The notes under the pieces are model-generated. The model had not been told where the DNA came from and did no database searches. It worked only from the letters and a program-made list of their open reading frames with translations. Below, piece by piece: positions 35,370 through 43,197 of a stretch of 64,000 bases of DNA. How positions within the stretch are numbered: position 1 is the stretch's first letter; the number at the start of each line of letters is the position of its first letter. A program made the position numbers and the translations under genes. Source of the DNA: Pseudochryseolinea flava (GTDB taxonomy: Bacteria > Bacteroidota > Bacteroidia > Cytophagales > Cyclobacteriaceae); the NCBI RefSeq assembly GCF_003286915.1, contig NZ_QMFY01000013.1, forward strand, positions 106,307 to 170,306, written 5' to 3'.

Positions 35370-36073
35370 CGATTGCTCTCTTCTTTGCGCTTACGAGTTC
35401 GCTCGTTGCGCAGGGCCAGTTGTCGCAAGAAGCAAAATGGGCGCGTAAGAACAATCCCAACTACGACAAGAAGAAGCTCACGTACGGCTTTCTAATCGGT
35501 CTACATACATCGACCTATCAGATTAAGTATTCGGATAGAATGACTTCTCAGAAATTCGATTCGCTACATTCTGTTGTACCGGATTGGAATCGTGGGTTTG
35601 CGCTCGGCTTTATCGTGAATTATCGCGCGACAGATTTCCTGGATTTGCGTCTTACACCGACGGTTGCTTTTCATGAGCATACTTTGAACTACCGTTTCAC
35701 CGACCCTGCCGTACCCGACATTCGTGAGCTGGTGGAAACGACGATGGTAGAATTACCGATCCTCTTAAAATACAAATCAGAACGTCGTGGGAATGTTAGA
35801 ATGTACGTGGTCGGCGGTGTAAAACCTTCCATCGAAGCTTCAGGTAAAAATAAGGAAGATGAAAAGAACGGAAATTTGAAAATCACTGGCTCTAACATCA
35901 ACCTCGAAGCCGGTTTTGGTTTCGATCTCTATTATCCGTTGTTCAAGTTCTCTCCCGAGATTCGTTTCTCAAGAGGGCTATCCAATATTCTGGCGAATAC
36001 CACGAATGCGTACGGATTACCGCTGAAGTCGGTGAACACGAATACCATTACCATTTACTTCCTTTTCCAATAA
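35318..36073 (+). CDS. porT: T9SS component PorT (outer-membrane beta-barrel)
   Basis: A 251-residue protein with a signal peptide (IAIALFFALTSSLVAQG) and an eight-strand-type beta-barrel: KKLTYGFLIGLHTSTYQIKYS, FALGFIVNYRATDFLDLRLTPTVAFHEHTLNYRF, VETTMVELPILLKYKSERRGNVRMYVVGGV and the C-terminal TNTITIYFLFQ. Family features and position right after ubiE identify PorT, an outer-membrane protein needed for type IX secretion and gliding in Bacteroidota. The start shown overlaps ubiE; there is no later in-frame ATG before the signal peptide. Confidence 0.88.
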   Translation: MQNTNIWRKLNLQWHKIAIALFFALTSSLVAQGQLSQEAKWARKNNPNYDKKKLTYGFLIGLHTSTYQIKYSDRMTSQKFDSLHSVVPDWNRGFALGFIVNYRATDFLDLRLTPTVAFHEHTLNYRFTDPAVPDIRELVETTMVELPILLKYKSERRGNVRMYVVGGVKPSIEASGKNKEDEKNGNLKITGSNINLEAGFGFDLYYPLFKFSPEIRFSRGLSNILANTTNAYGLPLKSVNTNTITIYFLFQ

Positions 36074-36077
36074 GCTC

Positions 36078-36836
36078 ATGAACAAAAGAATTGCGCTCAT
36101 CACAGGTGCCACATCTGGTATCGGTGAGGCCACGGCACGTTTGCTTTCGAGAAGTAACTTCCGCTTAATCATTTGTGGTCGTCGTGCGGACAGGTTGGCG
36201 GCATTACAACAAGCGTTGCGTGAGCAAACTGAAGTGATCAGCTTAAGCTTTGATGTTCGAGATCAACAATCCGTCGCTAAGGCTATTCAAGGGCTTCCGG
36301 AGGAATGGAAAACGATCGATGTACTCATCAATAACGCGGGCAATGCGCATGGCTTAGATCCCATTCAAAAAGGCAGTCTCGAAGATTGGGATGCGATGAT
36401 CGATATCAACGTAAAGGGTTTGCTATATGTATCCAAGGGGGTTATCCCTGGCATGACAGCCCGAAACAAAGGTCATATCGTAAACCTTGGTTCTATTGCC
36501 GGAAAGGAAGTTTATCCGAATGGCAACGTCTATTGCGCGAGTAAATTTGCCGTCGATGCACTCACCAAAGGAATGCGCATGGATTTGAATCCTTTCAACA
36601 TAAAAGTGACATCGATCAATCCGGGGATGGTGGATACCGAGTTCTCCTTGGTTCGATTCAAAGGCGACGATGAGAAAGCCGCGCAAGTATACAAAGGACT
36701 TGAGCCGTTAAAAGGAGAGGACATTGCCGACATTATTCGCTATGTATTGGAAGCCCCGACGCACGTCGTACTTGCCGATATCACAGTGTTTCCCACCGCG
36801 CAAGGAAGCAGCACATTGGTAAAGCGCAATGCTTAG
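36078..36836 (+). CDS. SDR-family oxidoreductase (YdfG-like)
   Basis: A 252-residue classical SDR: TGATSGIGEATARLL for NAD(P) binding, with RRADRL suggesting NADP; NNAG; then NLGSIAGKEVYPNGNVYCASKFAVDAL with catalytic Ser, Tyr and Lys; and PGMVDTEFSLVRF. It resembles YdfG/serine 3-dehydrogenase-type enzymes. It starts 4 bp after porT, but functional linkage to secretion is unlikely. It overlaps the convergent esterase by 4 bp. Confidence 0.88.
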   Translation: MNKRIALITGATSGIGEATARLLSRSNFRLIICGRRADRLAALQQALREQTEVISLSFDVRDQQSVAKAIQGLPEEWKTIDVLINNAGNAHGLDPIQKGSLEDWDAMIDINVKGLLYVSKGVIPGMTARNKGHIVNLGSIAGKEVYPNGNVYCASKFAVDALTKGMRMDLNPFNIKVTSINPGMVDTEFSLVRFKGDDEKAAQVYKGLEPLKGEDIADIIRYVLEAPTHVVLADITVFPTAQGSSTLVKRNA

Positions 36837-37489
36837 ATAAACTTTTTCAGGGTGTCTGAATCAATATCATGACCACCCTCAAATGTCGTGTGTGTCGGAT
36901 TAATTCCCAGCTTATTAGAGATCAATCTCATTTCGGTAAACCGTTCATCGTTTAAAAAGGGATCTTGTGTTCCGTAGACAAGGTGTGTCTCTTTATGCTT
37001 AAGGATATCACCGCCGTGCGCAAAGTCCATATCTGGTGGGAACACACCGGCCCACAGGATAAGTCTATCGAATCTGCGGTTGCTCTGTGTTGCCCATCGT
37101 GACACCGTTGCAGCACCTTGGGAGAATCCTAGAAACGTAATGGGGACTTGTGGCGCTGGGTTTGTGACATCGTCGTACACCGCATTCAAATAGGTGATGT
37201 AGTTGGCAATGTCCATCTGTCTATTTTCTTTGGTCATCCAAGACGAGCCCACGCGATTGTTGCCGCTTTGTTTGCGTGATTGAACGTCTTCCAGATAAAA
37301 CTTCGACAACCCTTCCGGCGCGACAAAGAAGGTCTGAGCGCTTTCTAAGCTTGTGAATTTTCGAATGAAGTACTGCGCAAGCTGTCCGTAACCGTGGATC
37401 ACAAACCAAATCGATTTTGTCTGTGATGATAGTTCTCCCAATGTGGCATAACGCGCTTCGAAAGAAAACTTTACAGATTTGAAGGGCAT
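36833..37489 (-). CDS. Alpha/beta-hydrolase (phospholipase/carboxylesterase-like)
   Basis: A 218-residue hydrolase with nucleophile elbow LGFSQGAATVSRWA (G-x-S-x-G), acid region VYGTQDPFL and catalytic His in EGGHDID. It lacks a signal peptide, so it is cytoplasmic. It is of esterase/YpfH-like size; the substrate is unknown. It overlaps the convergent SDR gene by 4 bp. A terminator for the upstream minus-strand gene lies just before its start. Confidence 0.82.
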   Translation of the reverse strand: MPFKSVKFSFEARYATLGELSSQTKSIWFVIHGYGQLAQYFIRKFTSLESAQTFFVAPEGLSKFYLEDVQSRKQSGNNRVGSSWMTKENRQMDIANYITYLNAVYDDVTNPAPQVPITFLGFSQGAATVSRWATQSNRRFDRLILWAGVFPPDMDFAHGGDILKHKETHLVYGTQDPFLNDERFTEMRLISNKLGINPTHTTFEGGHDIDSDTLKKFI

Positions 37490-37499
37490 GATGTAAATT

Positions 37500-37527
37500 A
37501 AAAAAGGCCTTCTGTTGAGAAGGCCTT
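37500..37527 (-). terminator. Intrinsic terminator ending the sensor/transporter cluster
   Basis: A perfect stem AAGGCCTTCT-GTTG-AGAAGGCCTT (37504-37527) is followed on the minus strand by a T-tract. It lies just beyond the stop at 37550 and marks the 3' end of the long minus-strand gene series. Confidence 0.85.
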
Positions 37528-37549
37528 TGGTATTAGTGTTAGAAACTTA

Positions 37550-37969
37550 TTAGCGTTTGAAACCGAGTGCACTTCCACCGCAGTAGGTAGTCGATCCATC
37601 GAACGTATACTGGATGTAGTAGATACCGGTTGTGTTGCAAGGATAAGCGATCGCAGAGATGAACTGACCGTTGATCTTGCTCGTCGCTACCTTATTTCTG
37701 TTCGAGTCGAAAAGACTTACTACAACTCCATCGGTAGGAGCCGGTGCAGCACAGATGTTAATCATGTACTGAGTTCCTTTCGTGAAAACGTAGGAATATT
37801 CTACGAAATCTTTTGCTCCCTTTTCAATCTTGTAGCTCTTTAGGAAGTTGAATCCAGCAGCAAGTTTTGGAATACATTGATTGCTGAGTGCTTCGCTATT
37901 GCACTGGCCAATAACTTCAAGGGTACTCAAAAAACACACGGTGAGAACAATAAAAATTACTTTTTTCAT
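37550..37969 (-). CDS. Small secreted protein of unknown function
   Basis: A 139-residue protein with a signal peptide (MKKVIFIVLTVCFLSTLEVIGQ) and six Cys residues in the mature part (CNS, QCIP, ICAA, PCNTTG, YCGG plus the signal-peptide Cys), suggesting disulfides. The strand-rich body (YSYVFTKGTQYMINIC, VVVSLFDSNRNKVATSKIN, GIYYIQYTF) resembles a jelly-roll or pre-peptidase C-terminal-like fold, by eye only. I prefer MKKVIF (37969) over the ATG four codons upstream. It is the last gene of the cluster, 13 bp after the lipoprotein gene. Confidence 0.65.
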   Translation of the reverse strand: MKKVIFIVLTVCFLSTLEVIGQCNSEALSNQCIPKLAAGFNFLKSYKIEKGAKDFVEYSYVFTKGTQYMINICAAPAPTDGVVVSLFDSNRNKVATSKINGQFISAIAYPCNTTGIYYIQYTFDGSTTYCGGSALGFKR

Positions 37970-37982
37970 ATGGCTCCTCATC

Positions 37983-38882
37983 TTATGATATATACTTATT
38001 TCTGATTGTTGTAGTCAATGTCTTAATGTTCTTGACATCGTCTTCGGTGATCTCAATAGTACTTGTACTATTGTCTTTGATGACCATCACGCCATCAACG
38101 ATCTCGAATGTAGACTCTTTATAAACGTAGGTGATTTTTACTTTTTCGTAAAGTGCTTTAAGCTCCTTCATGTCTTTCAACAATGATGCCATGTTTTGGT
38201 CAGTTTGCTCGTAGAAAGTAAGGAGGAGAATAATGTTTTCTAGGATAATCTTTTGTTCACCAATCGTTTCGCGAAGTTGTTTGTTGTTTGGCGTAGCCGC
38301 AGAAACTTGCGATACAATGTGTAGTGCTTCTAACCAACCGCCAGTGAGCAAAAGAACGCTTAAACTCTCTCTGTTTTGAGTCTGTAAGTATTGGTTGATA
38401 TTGTTAAAGTTTTGCGTGGTAATCAAAAGCAATGAGTCAAGATTGCTACTGTTTGTAGCAAGACGTCCAATTGTTTCGATGTCGAAGAATTGGCCAATGC
38501 TCAGGTCGTCAGCCAAATCCTTGATAGCACCCATGTACTTAACACCATCTTGGTTTTGTTCATAGATATTGGTATAACCAAGATCGGTTCCATAGATTCC
38601 CAAATTCAAAGCTTTCTGGAAATTACTGTTGTAGTTGGGAAGGTTATCTGGTGAATTCAAGTAAGTAGCATTGTACTTCTGGCCAGATTCTTTCAAAAGA
38701 ACAGAGATCTCAAGCGGTGCTGGAATTTGTTGGAGGATTTCACCAAGCACAGCGCGATCGAGCGGTGGCGCATCTGATTGCGCGCTGTCAAGAGAGGTCT
38801 CAAAATCTCCTTCAGTACTTTTATTTCCTGACCCGCAAGCGGTAAAGAAGATCGTTAAGACGACGAGCATTATAATTCTCAT
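37983..38882 (-). CDS. Lipoprotein of unknown function
   Basis: A 299-residue protein with a lipobox (VVLTIFFTACGSG; Cys16) and an acidic Ser/Thr-rich linker, followed by a mainly helical body (SVLLKESGQKYNATYLNSPDNLPNYNSNFQKALNLGIYGTDLGY, NFNNINQYLQTQNRES, IILLLTFYEQTDQNMASLLKDMKELK). I do not recognise the family with certainty. It lies 69 bp after the ABC transporter and 13 bp before a small secreted protein, so it may be the periplasmic or outer-membrane partner of that transporter. Confidence 0.65.
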   Translation of the reverse strand: MRIIMLVVLTIFFTACGSGNKSTEGDFETSLDSAQSDAPPLDRAVLGEILQQIPAPLEISVLLKESGQKYNATYLNSPDNLPNYNSNFQKALNLGIYGTDLGYTNIYEQNQDGVKYMGAIKDLADDLSIGQFFDIETIGRLATNSSNLDSLLLITTQNFNNINQYLQTQNRESLSVLLLTGGWLEALHIVSQVSAATPNNKQLRETIGEQKIILENIILLLTFYEQTDQNMASLLKDMKELKALYEKVKITYVYKESTFEIVDGVMVIKDNSTSTIEITEDDVKNIKTLTTTIRNKYIS

Positions 38883-38951
38883 AATTATAAAATTATACGT
38901 TTACAAAGTTAAAAATATACCATTCACAGCCAAAAAGTTACTTCGTATGCT

Positions 38952-41900
38952 TTATTTCTTTTTCTGCAGATTAACCTTCGGAAGATTCACCTTGCCGGGC
39001 ACATTGTCGAATGAGTTAACCAGTTTACGAAGCAGCTCGAAATAGAGGGTGGCGTAGAGAACTAACGTCATCAACCAGATTACCATGATATCAAACCAAT
39101 AGGTGCTGACGCTGGCACCGAAAAGATTCTTTGTCGGTGCAAAGAATGGCGCACGATAGTTCAATGGATTTTCTGTAGACGCATCCTGGAAGATCGGATT
39201 GATCTGCTGGATCAGTTGACCGTTATACTCTATGATACGTTCTTTCTCCGAAATGTTCTTGACCAAATCGGCTAAGCTTTCATTGTAATATTTGTTTTTG
39301 TAACTGTTAAGGTTGTATTCGCCGTTGGAAGCATTTTGAAGTTTAAGAATGGTGTTGTCGCGCGCCAGAATTGCTTTGTTGAAATACTCCTGGTTACGTG
39401 TTTTGAAAGCGGCTAAGAATTTCTCCAATTTCTCACCGAACGCTGGCGTAAATGTCGCTTTTGTCCACGGTGATTGAAGCTCCTTCTCGATGCCTTTTTT
39501 AAATTTCTCCTTCGCAAGGGATGTTTGAATAATCGTGATGTCTTTCTGAACGATCGCCTGAATGGAATCACTCTTGTCATTCACATGGTCGAGGATGTAC
39601 CGACGTTTTTTCTCAAGCTCATCAACCAAATAAGACGCTTTGAAATCGAATTGAGATTCGAACTTGTCAAATTCATAATAGGGTGCCTCAAAGCTATTTT
39701 GCTTGAATTGGTAAACGGCCATGGCCTCGTATGCCCAGCGCGATGCCATCATGTCAGCAACAATAGGTACTTTTCCTTTCGTACTGATGATGTTGTTCAA
39801 TTTATCGAAGCTAAAGAGCAAACCACTCAAGATCATCTGCGGAATCAAGAGTAATGGAATCATGACATAAACAGTAACGGCCGAGTTAAATGCCGAAGAG
39901 ATGTTCAGCCCGAGTACGTTCGCCATGCATGATACCGTGAACAGCACCAACCAGAAGGGGAGGAGCATGCTCCACTGGATTTCCAAAATCATGTTTCCGA
40001 TCAACACAAACAAAAATGTCTGGATGGCTGACAAGGAGAACAAGATCAAGATTTTCGACATCAAGTAACTGTTCCAGCTCAGGTTCAAGAATGATTCACG
40101 CCGGAGGATCTTTCGATCACGAATAATTTCTTCTGCACTCACCGTTAATCCCATAAATAGGGCAACGATAATCGCCATCAACATGAAGGCTGGGAAATTA
40201 TCATTGAAGCGGAATAGATATTCTCTTCCACCCGGCGCGCTTTTGTATTTGATAATAACTGCCAGGATAATTGCCAATAGCGGCGCTTCGAGCAGGTTTA
40301 TCAGCAAGTATTGCTTGTTGCTAAGCTTGGAAAGCGTATCGCGTGTAGCGAAGATTAACATTTGCTTTAACTTATTCGGAAGCACAAGCGAATGTGGAGG
40401 CTCTTCTTTTACATCTTCGACTTTGCTGATTTTGAAACGTTCTTTGTAAAGATCATACCACTGTGGTGGTGTGATCTTGCGTTTACTCGTAGGTTGACCG
40501 TATTCGTCAACAACCTTTGCTTCGATGATATTGAAAATTTGCTCGGGATTTACGTTACCGCAGGTCTCACATTGACCACGGTTACTGTCTACCTGATGCG
40601 TTGATTTTTTAAAGTAGGTGACGGCTTCTACGGGAGGTCCATAGTAGGCCGGATAACCGCCAGTGTCCATGATCACCATCTTATCAAACATCTTGTAGAT
40701 GTCAGATGATGGTTGGTGAATCACGACAAATATCAATTTACCTTTTAAGGATAATTCTTTTAGTAAGTCGATAACGTTCTCCGAGTCGCGTGACGAAAGT
40801 CCTGAAGTAGGTTCGTCCAAAAAGAGAATGGCCGGTTCGCGAATAAGTTCCAACGCGATGTTGAGTCGTTTACGCTGACCACCGCTGATGGTTTTTTCGA
40901 GCGGGTTCCCAACCTTAAGATCCTTGCGCTGATCGAGCCCGAGGTTTTCGAGCACTTCCATCACGCGTGCATGCAACGTCTCCTCTTTAGCGTCGGCAAA
41001 GCATAAGCGAGCGTTGTAATACAAGTTTTGGTATACCGTGAGTTCTTCGATAAGCAGGTCATCTTGCGGAACGTAACCGATCACGCCATGTATCTTATCT
41101 TTTTGCGAATGCGTATCGAATCCGTTGATCAGGATTTGTCCTTTGGTAGGTTGGACAAGTCCGGCCATAACGTTTAGCAAAGTTGTTTTACCCGCACCGC
41201 TGGCACCCATGATGCCGATCAATTTTCCGGGGCCTTCAGAGATCAATACATTGCGCAGACCGATCGCACCATTGGGGAATTTTAATTCATCGATGGTAGC
41301 GTTAAAAGAAAGCTTCGTTGTTTTGAGCTCTTCATTGTAGTTGGCAACGAGGTCGCTGTAGTACAATGCATCGCCGGCCTGTGTTTTGATTGTACTACCA
41401 TGCGAGAACAGGTAAACACGATTGGGTTGCATGATGAATCCGTTGAGTACGTTGGATTCTTCACCTAAATATTTTGTGAAGTACATTTCCACGCTGCGTA
41501 CCCGCATGAAGATGAGATTACCTTGGATGTGGCCGTGGACGTGTTTATGAAGTTTGCCTTCCTCTGCTTGACCTTTAGAGTTCAGAAGGAGGATGTCATT
41601 AAAGTTCAGCGATTGTGCATCTTCGGAGATGACAAAACTTTCGATGAGTTGATACTCGTCTTGGATGATGTTAAAGACCGTAGACACCGTATTGATGATC
41701 TCCATACGCTGAGGTGTGAAGTTCTTGTCGGTGCCAACAAGTTCGAGGAGTTTGATGAGTACAACGACCTTTTGTTTCTGCGTGAGTGTTTTGTTGATCT
41801 TTTTACAGATCCCCAATGTTTTCACTGAGTCTTTAACAGAAGTGAGTTTCGATTTGCCATCATCTTCTTTTCCATAGCCAGAAAACTGGTCATAGAGATC

Positions 41901-42044
41901 GAGATATTCTTTGATGGTATCTTGATCGAGTTCAGTTTGGAAAAAGTTGATTACAAACTGACGTTCTCGTTCTGTTACCCCACCATCCTGTTTCGTGATA
42001 ATTGCAAAAAGTTGGGTGAGGGCTTTGAGTATTTCTTCACTCAT
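38952..42044 (-). CDS. ABCG-type transporter with N-terminal TerB-like and beta-rich regions
   Basis: A 1030-residue fusion. Residues of about 1-140 are a TerB-like helical region (ITKQDGGVTERERQFVINFF). About 150-240 is beta-rich (NLIFMRVRSVEMYFTKYLG) and FHA-like in feel. The ABC ATPase follows (about 250-480): Walker A GASGAGKTT at 280-288, signature ISGGQRKRL at 386-394, Walker B AILFLDEPTSGL at 405-416. Then come six or so membrane helices (ABC2-type), with a long periplasmic loop of about 200 residues before the last helix. The half-transporter should dimerise. ABCG polarity suggests export. It is the first gene after a hairpin terminator downstream of siaC. Confidence 0.88.
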   Translation of the reverse strand: MSEEILKALTQLFAIITKQDGGVTERERQFVINFFQTELDQDTIKEYLDLYDQFSGYGKEDDGKSKLTSVKDSVKTLGICKKINKTLTQKQKVVVLIKLLELVGTDKNFTPQRMEIINTVSTVFNIIQDEYQLIESFVISEDAQSLNFNDILLLNSKGQAEEGKLHKHVHGHIQGNLIFMRVRSVEMYFTKYLGEESNVLNGFIMQPNRVYLFSHGSTIKTQAGDALYYSDLVANYNEELKTTKLSFNATIDELKFPNGAIGLRNVLISEGPGKLIGIMGASGAGKTTLLNVMAGLVQPTKGQILINGFDTHSQKDKIHGVIGYVPQDDLLIEELTVYQNLYYNARLCFADAKEETLHARVMEVLENLGLDQRKDLKVGNPLEKTISGGQRKRLNIALELIREPAILFLDEPTSGLSSRDSENVIDLLKELSLKGKLIFVVIHQPSSDIYKMFDKMVIMDTGGYPAYYGPPVEAVTYFKKSTHQVDSNRGQCETCGNVNPEQIFNIIEAKVVDEYGQPTSKRKITPPQWYDLYKERFKISKVEDVKEEPPHSLVLPNKLKQMLIFATRDTLSKLSNKQYLLINLLEAPLLAIILAVIIKYKSAPGGREYLFRFNDNFPAFMLMAIIVALFMGLTVSAEEIIRDRKILRRESFLNLSWNSYLMSKILILFSLSAIQTFLFVLIGNMILEIQWSMLLPFWLVLFTVSCMANVLGLNISSAFNSAVTVYVMIPLLLIPQMILSGLLFSFDKLNNIISTKGKVPIVADMMASRWAYEAMAVYQFKQNSFEAPYYEFDKFESQFDFKASYLVDELEKKRRYILDHVNDKSDSIQAIVQKDITIIQTSLAKEKFKKGIEKELQSPWTKATFTPAFGEKLEKFLAAFKTRNQEYFNKAILARDNTILKLQNASNGEYNLNSYKNKYYNESLADLVKNISEKERIIEYNGQLIQQINPIFQDASTENPLNYRAPFFAPTKNLFGASVSTYWFDIMVIWLMTLVLYATLYFELLRKLVNSFDNVPGKVNLPKVNLQKKK

Positions 42045-42073
42045 AGGCTAAAAAAAGCAGTTTTATAAAGGTA

Positions 42074-42134
42074 TAAAAAAATAATCGGTTACCAGCCATG
42101 GCGGGACAGTATGCGCATGCCTGATAACCGATTA
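42074..42134 (-). terminator. Hairpin with T-tract between siaC and the ABC transporter
   Basis: A perfect 10-bp inverted repeat TAATCGGTTA (42082-42091) / TAACCGATTA (42125-42134), with a loop holding a GCATGC palindrome, is followed on the minus strand by seven T residues (A-run 42074-42081). It should terminate or attenuate transcription coming from siaBC before the transporter gene. Confidence 0.7.
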
Positions 42135-42162
42135 ATGATGAAGGGTTTAGCACCCCTCAGGA

Positions 42163-42525
42163 TCAATACGTTTTAAATTCAAATGGAATCTCCACAAGTT
42201 CGGAGAATTCCTGGCCTGCTTCTTCCATGTCCTCATCATCTTCGTGGAAGTACCACAGTATCTTCATGCCTTTGATGTCTTCTAAAGAAGAGAGCACATC
42301 GAGGATAAGCTTGGATGAAGCGGTATTAAAGTATTCTAATTTGAATGCAAATTCAGTGGATGGATTAGGTTCGTTACCATACTTCTCGATCCATTCCAGA
42401 ACTGGGCGGTAAAACTCTGCAGAATCCTCTGGGAGTGAGCGACCAGATATTTCAAAAATTCCATTTTTCTTATCTAGAATGATTTTCGGTGTATCTTCAG
42501 AGCCTTCCAGATTTAATATTTCCAT
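42163..42525 (-). CDS. siaC: SiaC-like regulatory phosphoprotein (DUF1987)
   Basis: A 120-residue STAS-like protein of the DUF1987/SiaC family: TPKIILDKKNGIFEISGRSLPEDSAEFYRPVL, then FKLEYFNTASSKLILDVL. The Thr in FNTASS is residue 68, the position phosphorylated in Pseudomonas SiaC. In that system SiaC is phosphorylated by SiaB, dephosphorylated by SiaA and, when unphosphorylated, activates the diguanylate cyclase SiaD. Here SiaB-like and phosphatase genes lie directly upstream, but no GGDEF gene is in the cluster, so the output target is unknown. Confidence 0.88.
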   Translation of the reverse strand: MEILNLEGSEDTPKIILDKKNGIFEISGRSLPEDSAEFYRPVLEWIEKYGNEPNPSTEFAFKLEYFNTASSKLILDVLSSLEDIKGMKILWYFHEDDEDMEEAGQEFSELVEIPFEFKTY

Positions 42526-42552
42526 GGTGTAAATCTATTTAAATGTTGGATA

Positions 42553-43098
42553 TTATTCAGCACGGGGTACGTTGACTTTCAGACAAAAGAAGCAATATTC
42601 CGATGAAAGTTCAGGGAATTCGAATTCCAGCTTTTCCCCAGACTTCCGAGCCATATCAACGAAGCCTAGTCCTGCGCCTCCTTTGTCGGAGATCGTTGTG
42701 TTCTTAATGATTTCTTTGTAAAGATCTTTGAGACCGTCTTTGTCCAAGGCATTGATACGGTCAAGCTTGTCTTTCAAGCCAGCAATGTTCGCCTTGCGAA
42801 TAGGGTTACCCGACATGATGCGGTAGCGATCAGCCTCTTTGCCAATCAGGAAGATTGCCGCGTGGCTTCTGATCTCGCCATCAACCAACTCGTCGCTGTG
42901 CTTAACGATATTCTGGAGCGCCTCCACCATCACATTAAAAACCTTACGCTTGATGCTGGACTCCTCTCCCGAAGAATCTAGATTTCGCTCGGCCATGGCC
43001 AGAATGGATTTGGTACTCTCCTGGGTGAAGTCACCCTGATAGACCAGAATCAGTTTCTGCGACATCATGGTGTGGTGCAAGTCATAGATAAAATTCAT
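42553..43098 (-). CDS. siaB: SiaB-like protein kinase
   Basis: A 181-residue protein of the SiaB family (DUF6272): a GHKL-type ATP site with N-box VFNVMVEALQNIVKHSD and glycine-rich DKGGAGLGFVDMARKSG. In Pseudomonas, SiaB phosphorylates SiaC on threonine. It starts 27 bp upstream of siaC and 99 bp after the SpoIIE-type phosphatase stop. Length and motifs suggest an active kinase. Confidence 0.87.
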   Translation of the reverse strand: MNFIYDLHHTMMSQKLILVYQGDFTQESTKSILAMAERNLDSSGEESSIKRKVFNVMVEALQNIVKHSDELVDGEIRSHAAIFLIGKEADRYRIMSGNPIRKANIAGLKDKLDRINALDKDGLKDLYKEIIKNTTISDKGGAGLGFVDMARKSGEKLEFEFPELSSEYCFFCLKVNVPRAE

Positions 43099-43197
43099 GC
43101 GTCAGAAGGTTAGAATTTGAATAATGAGGTTCGCTAATTTATAATTTTATTTTTAAATAAAACTCCCCGCCCCAATAAGCTGAGGAATCGTTATGGT

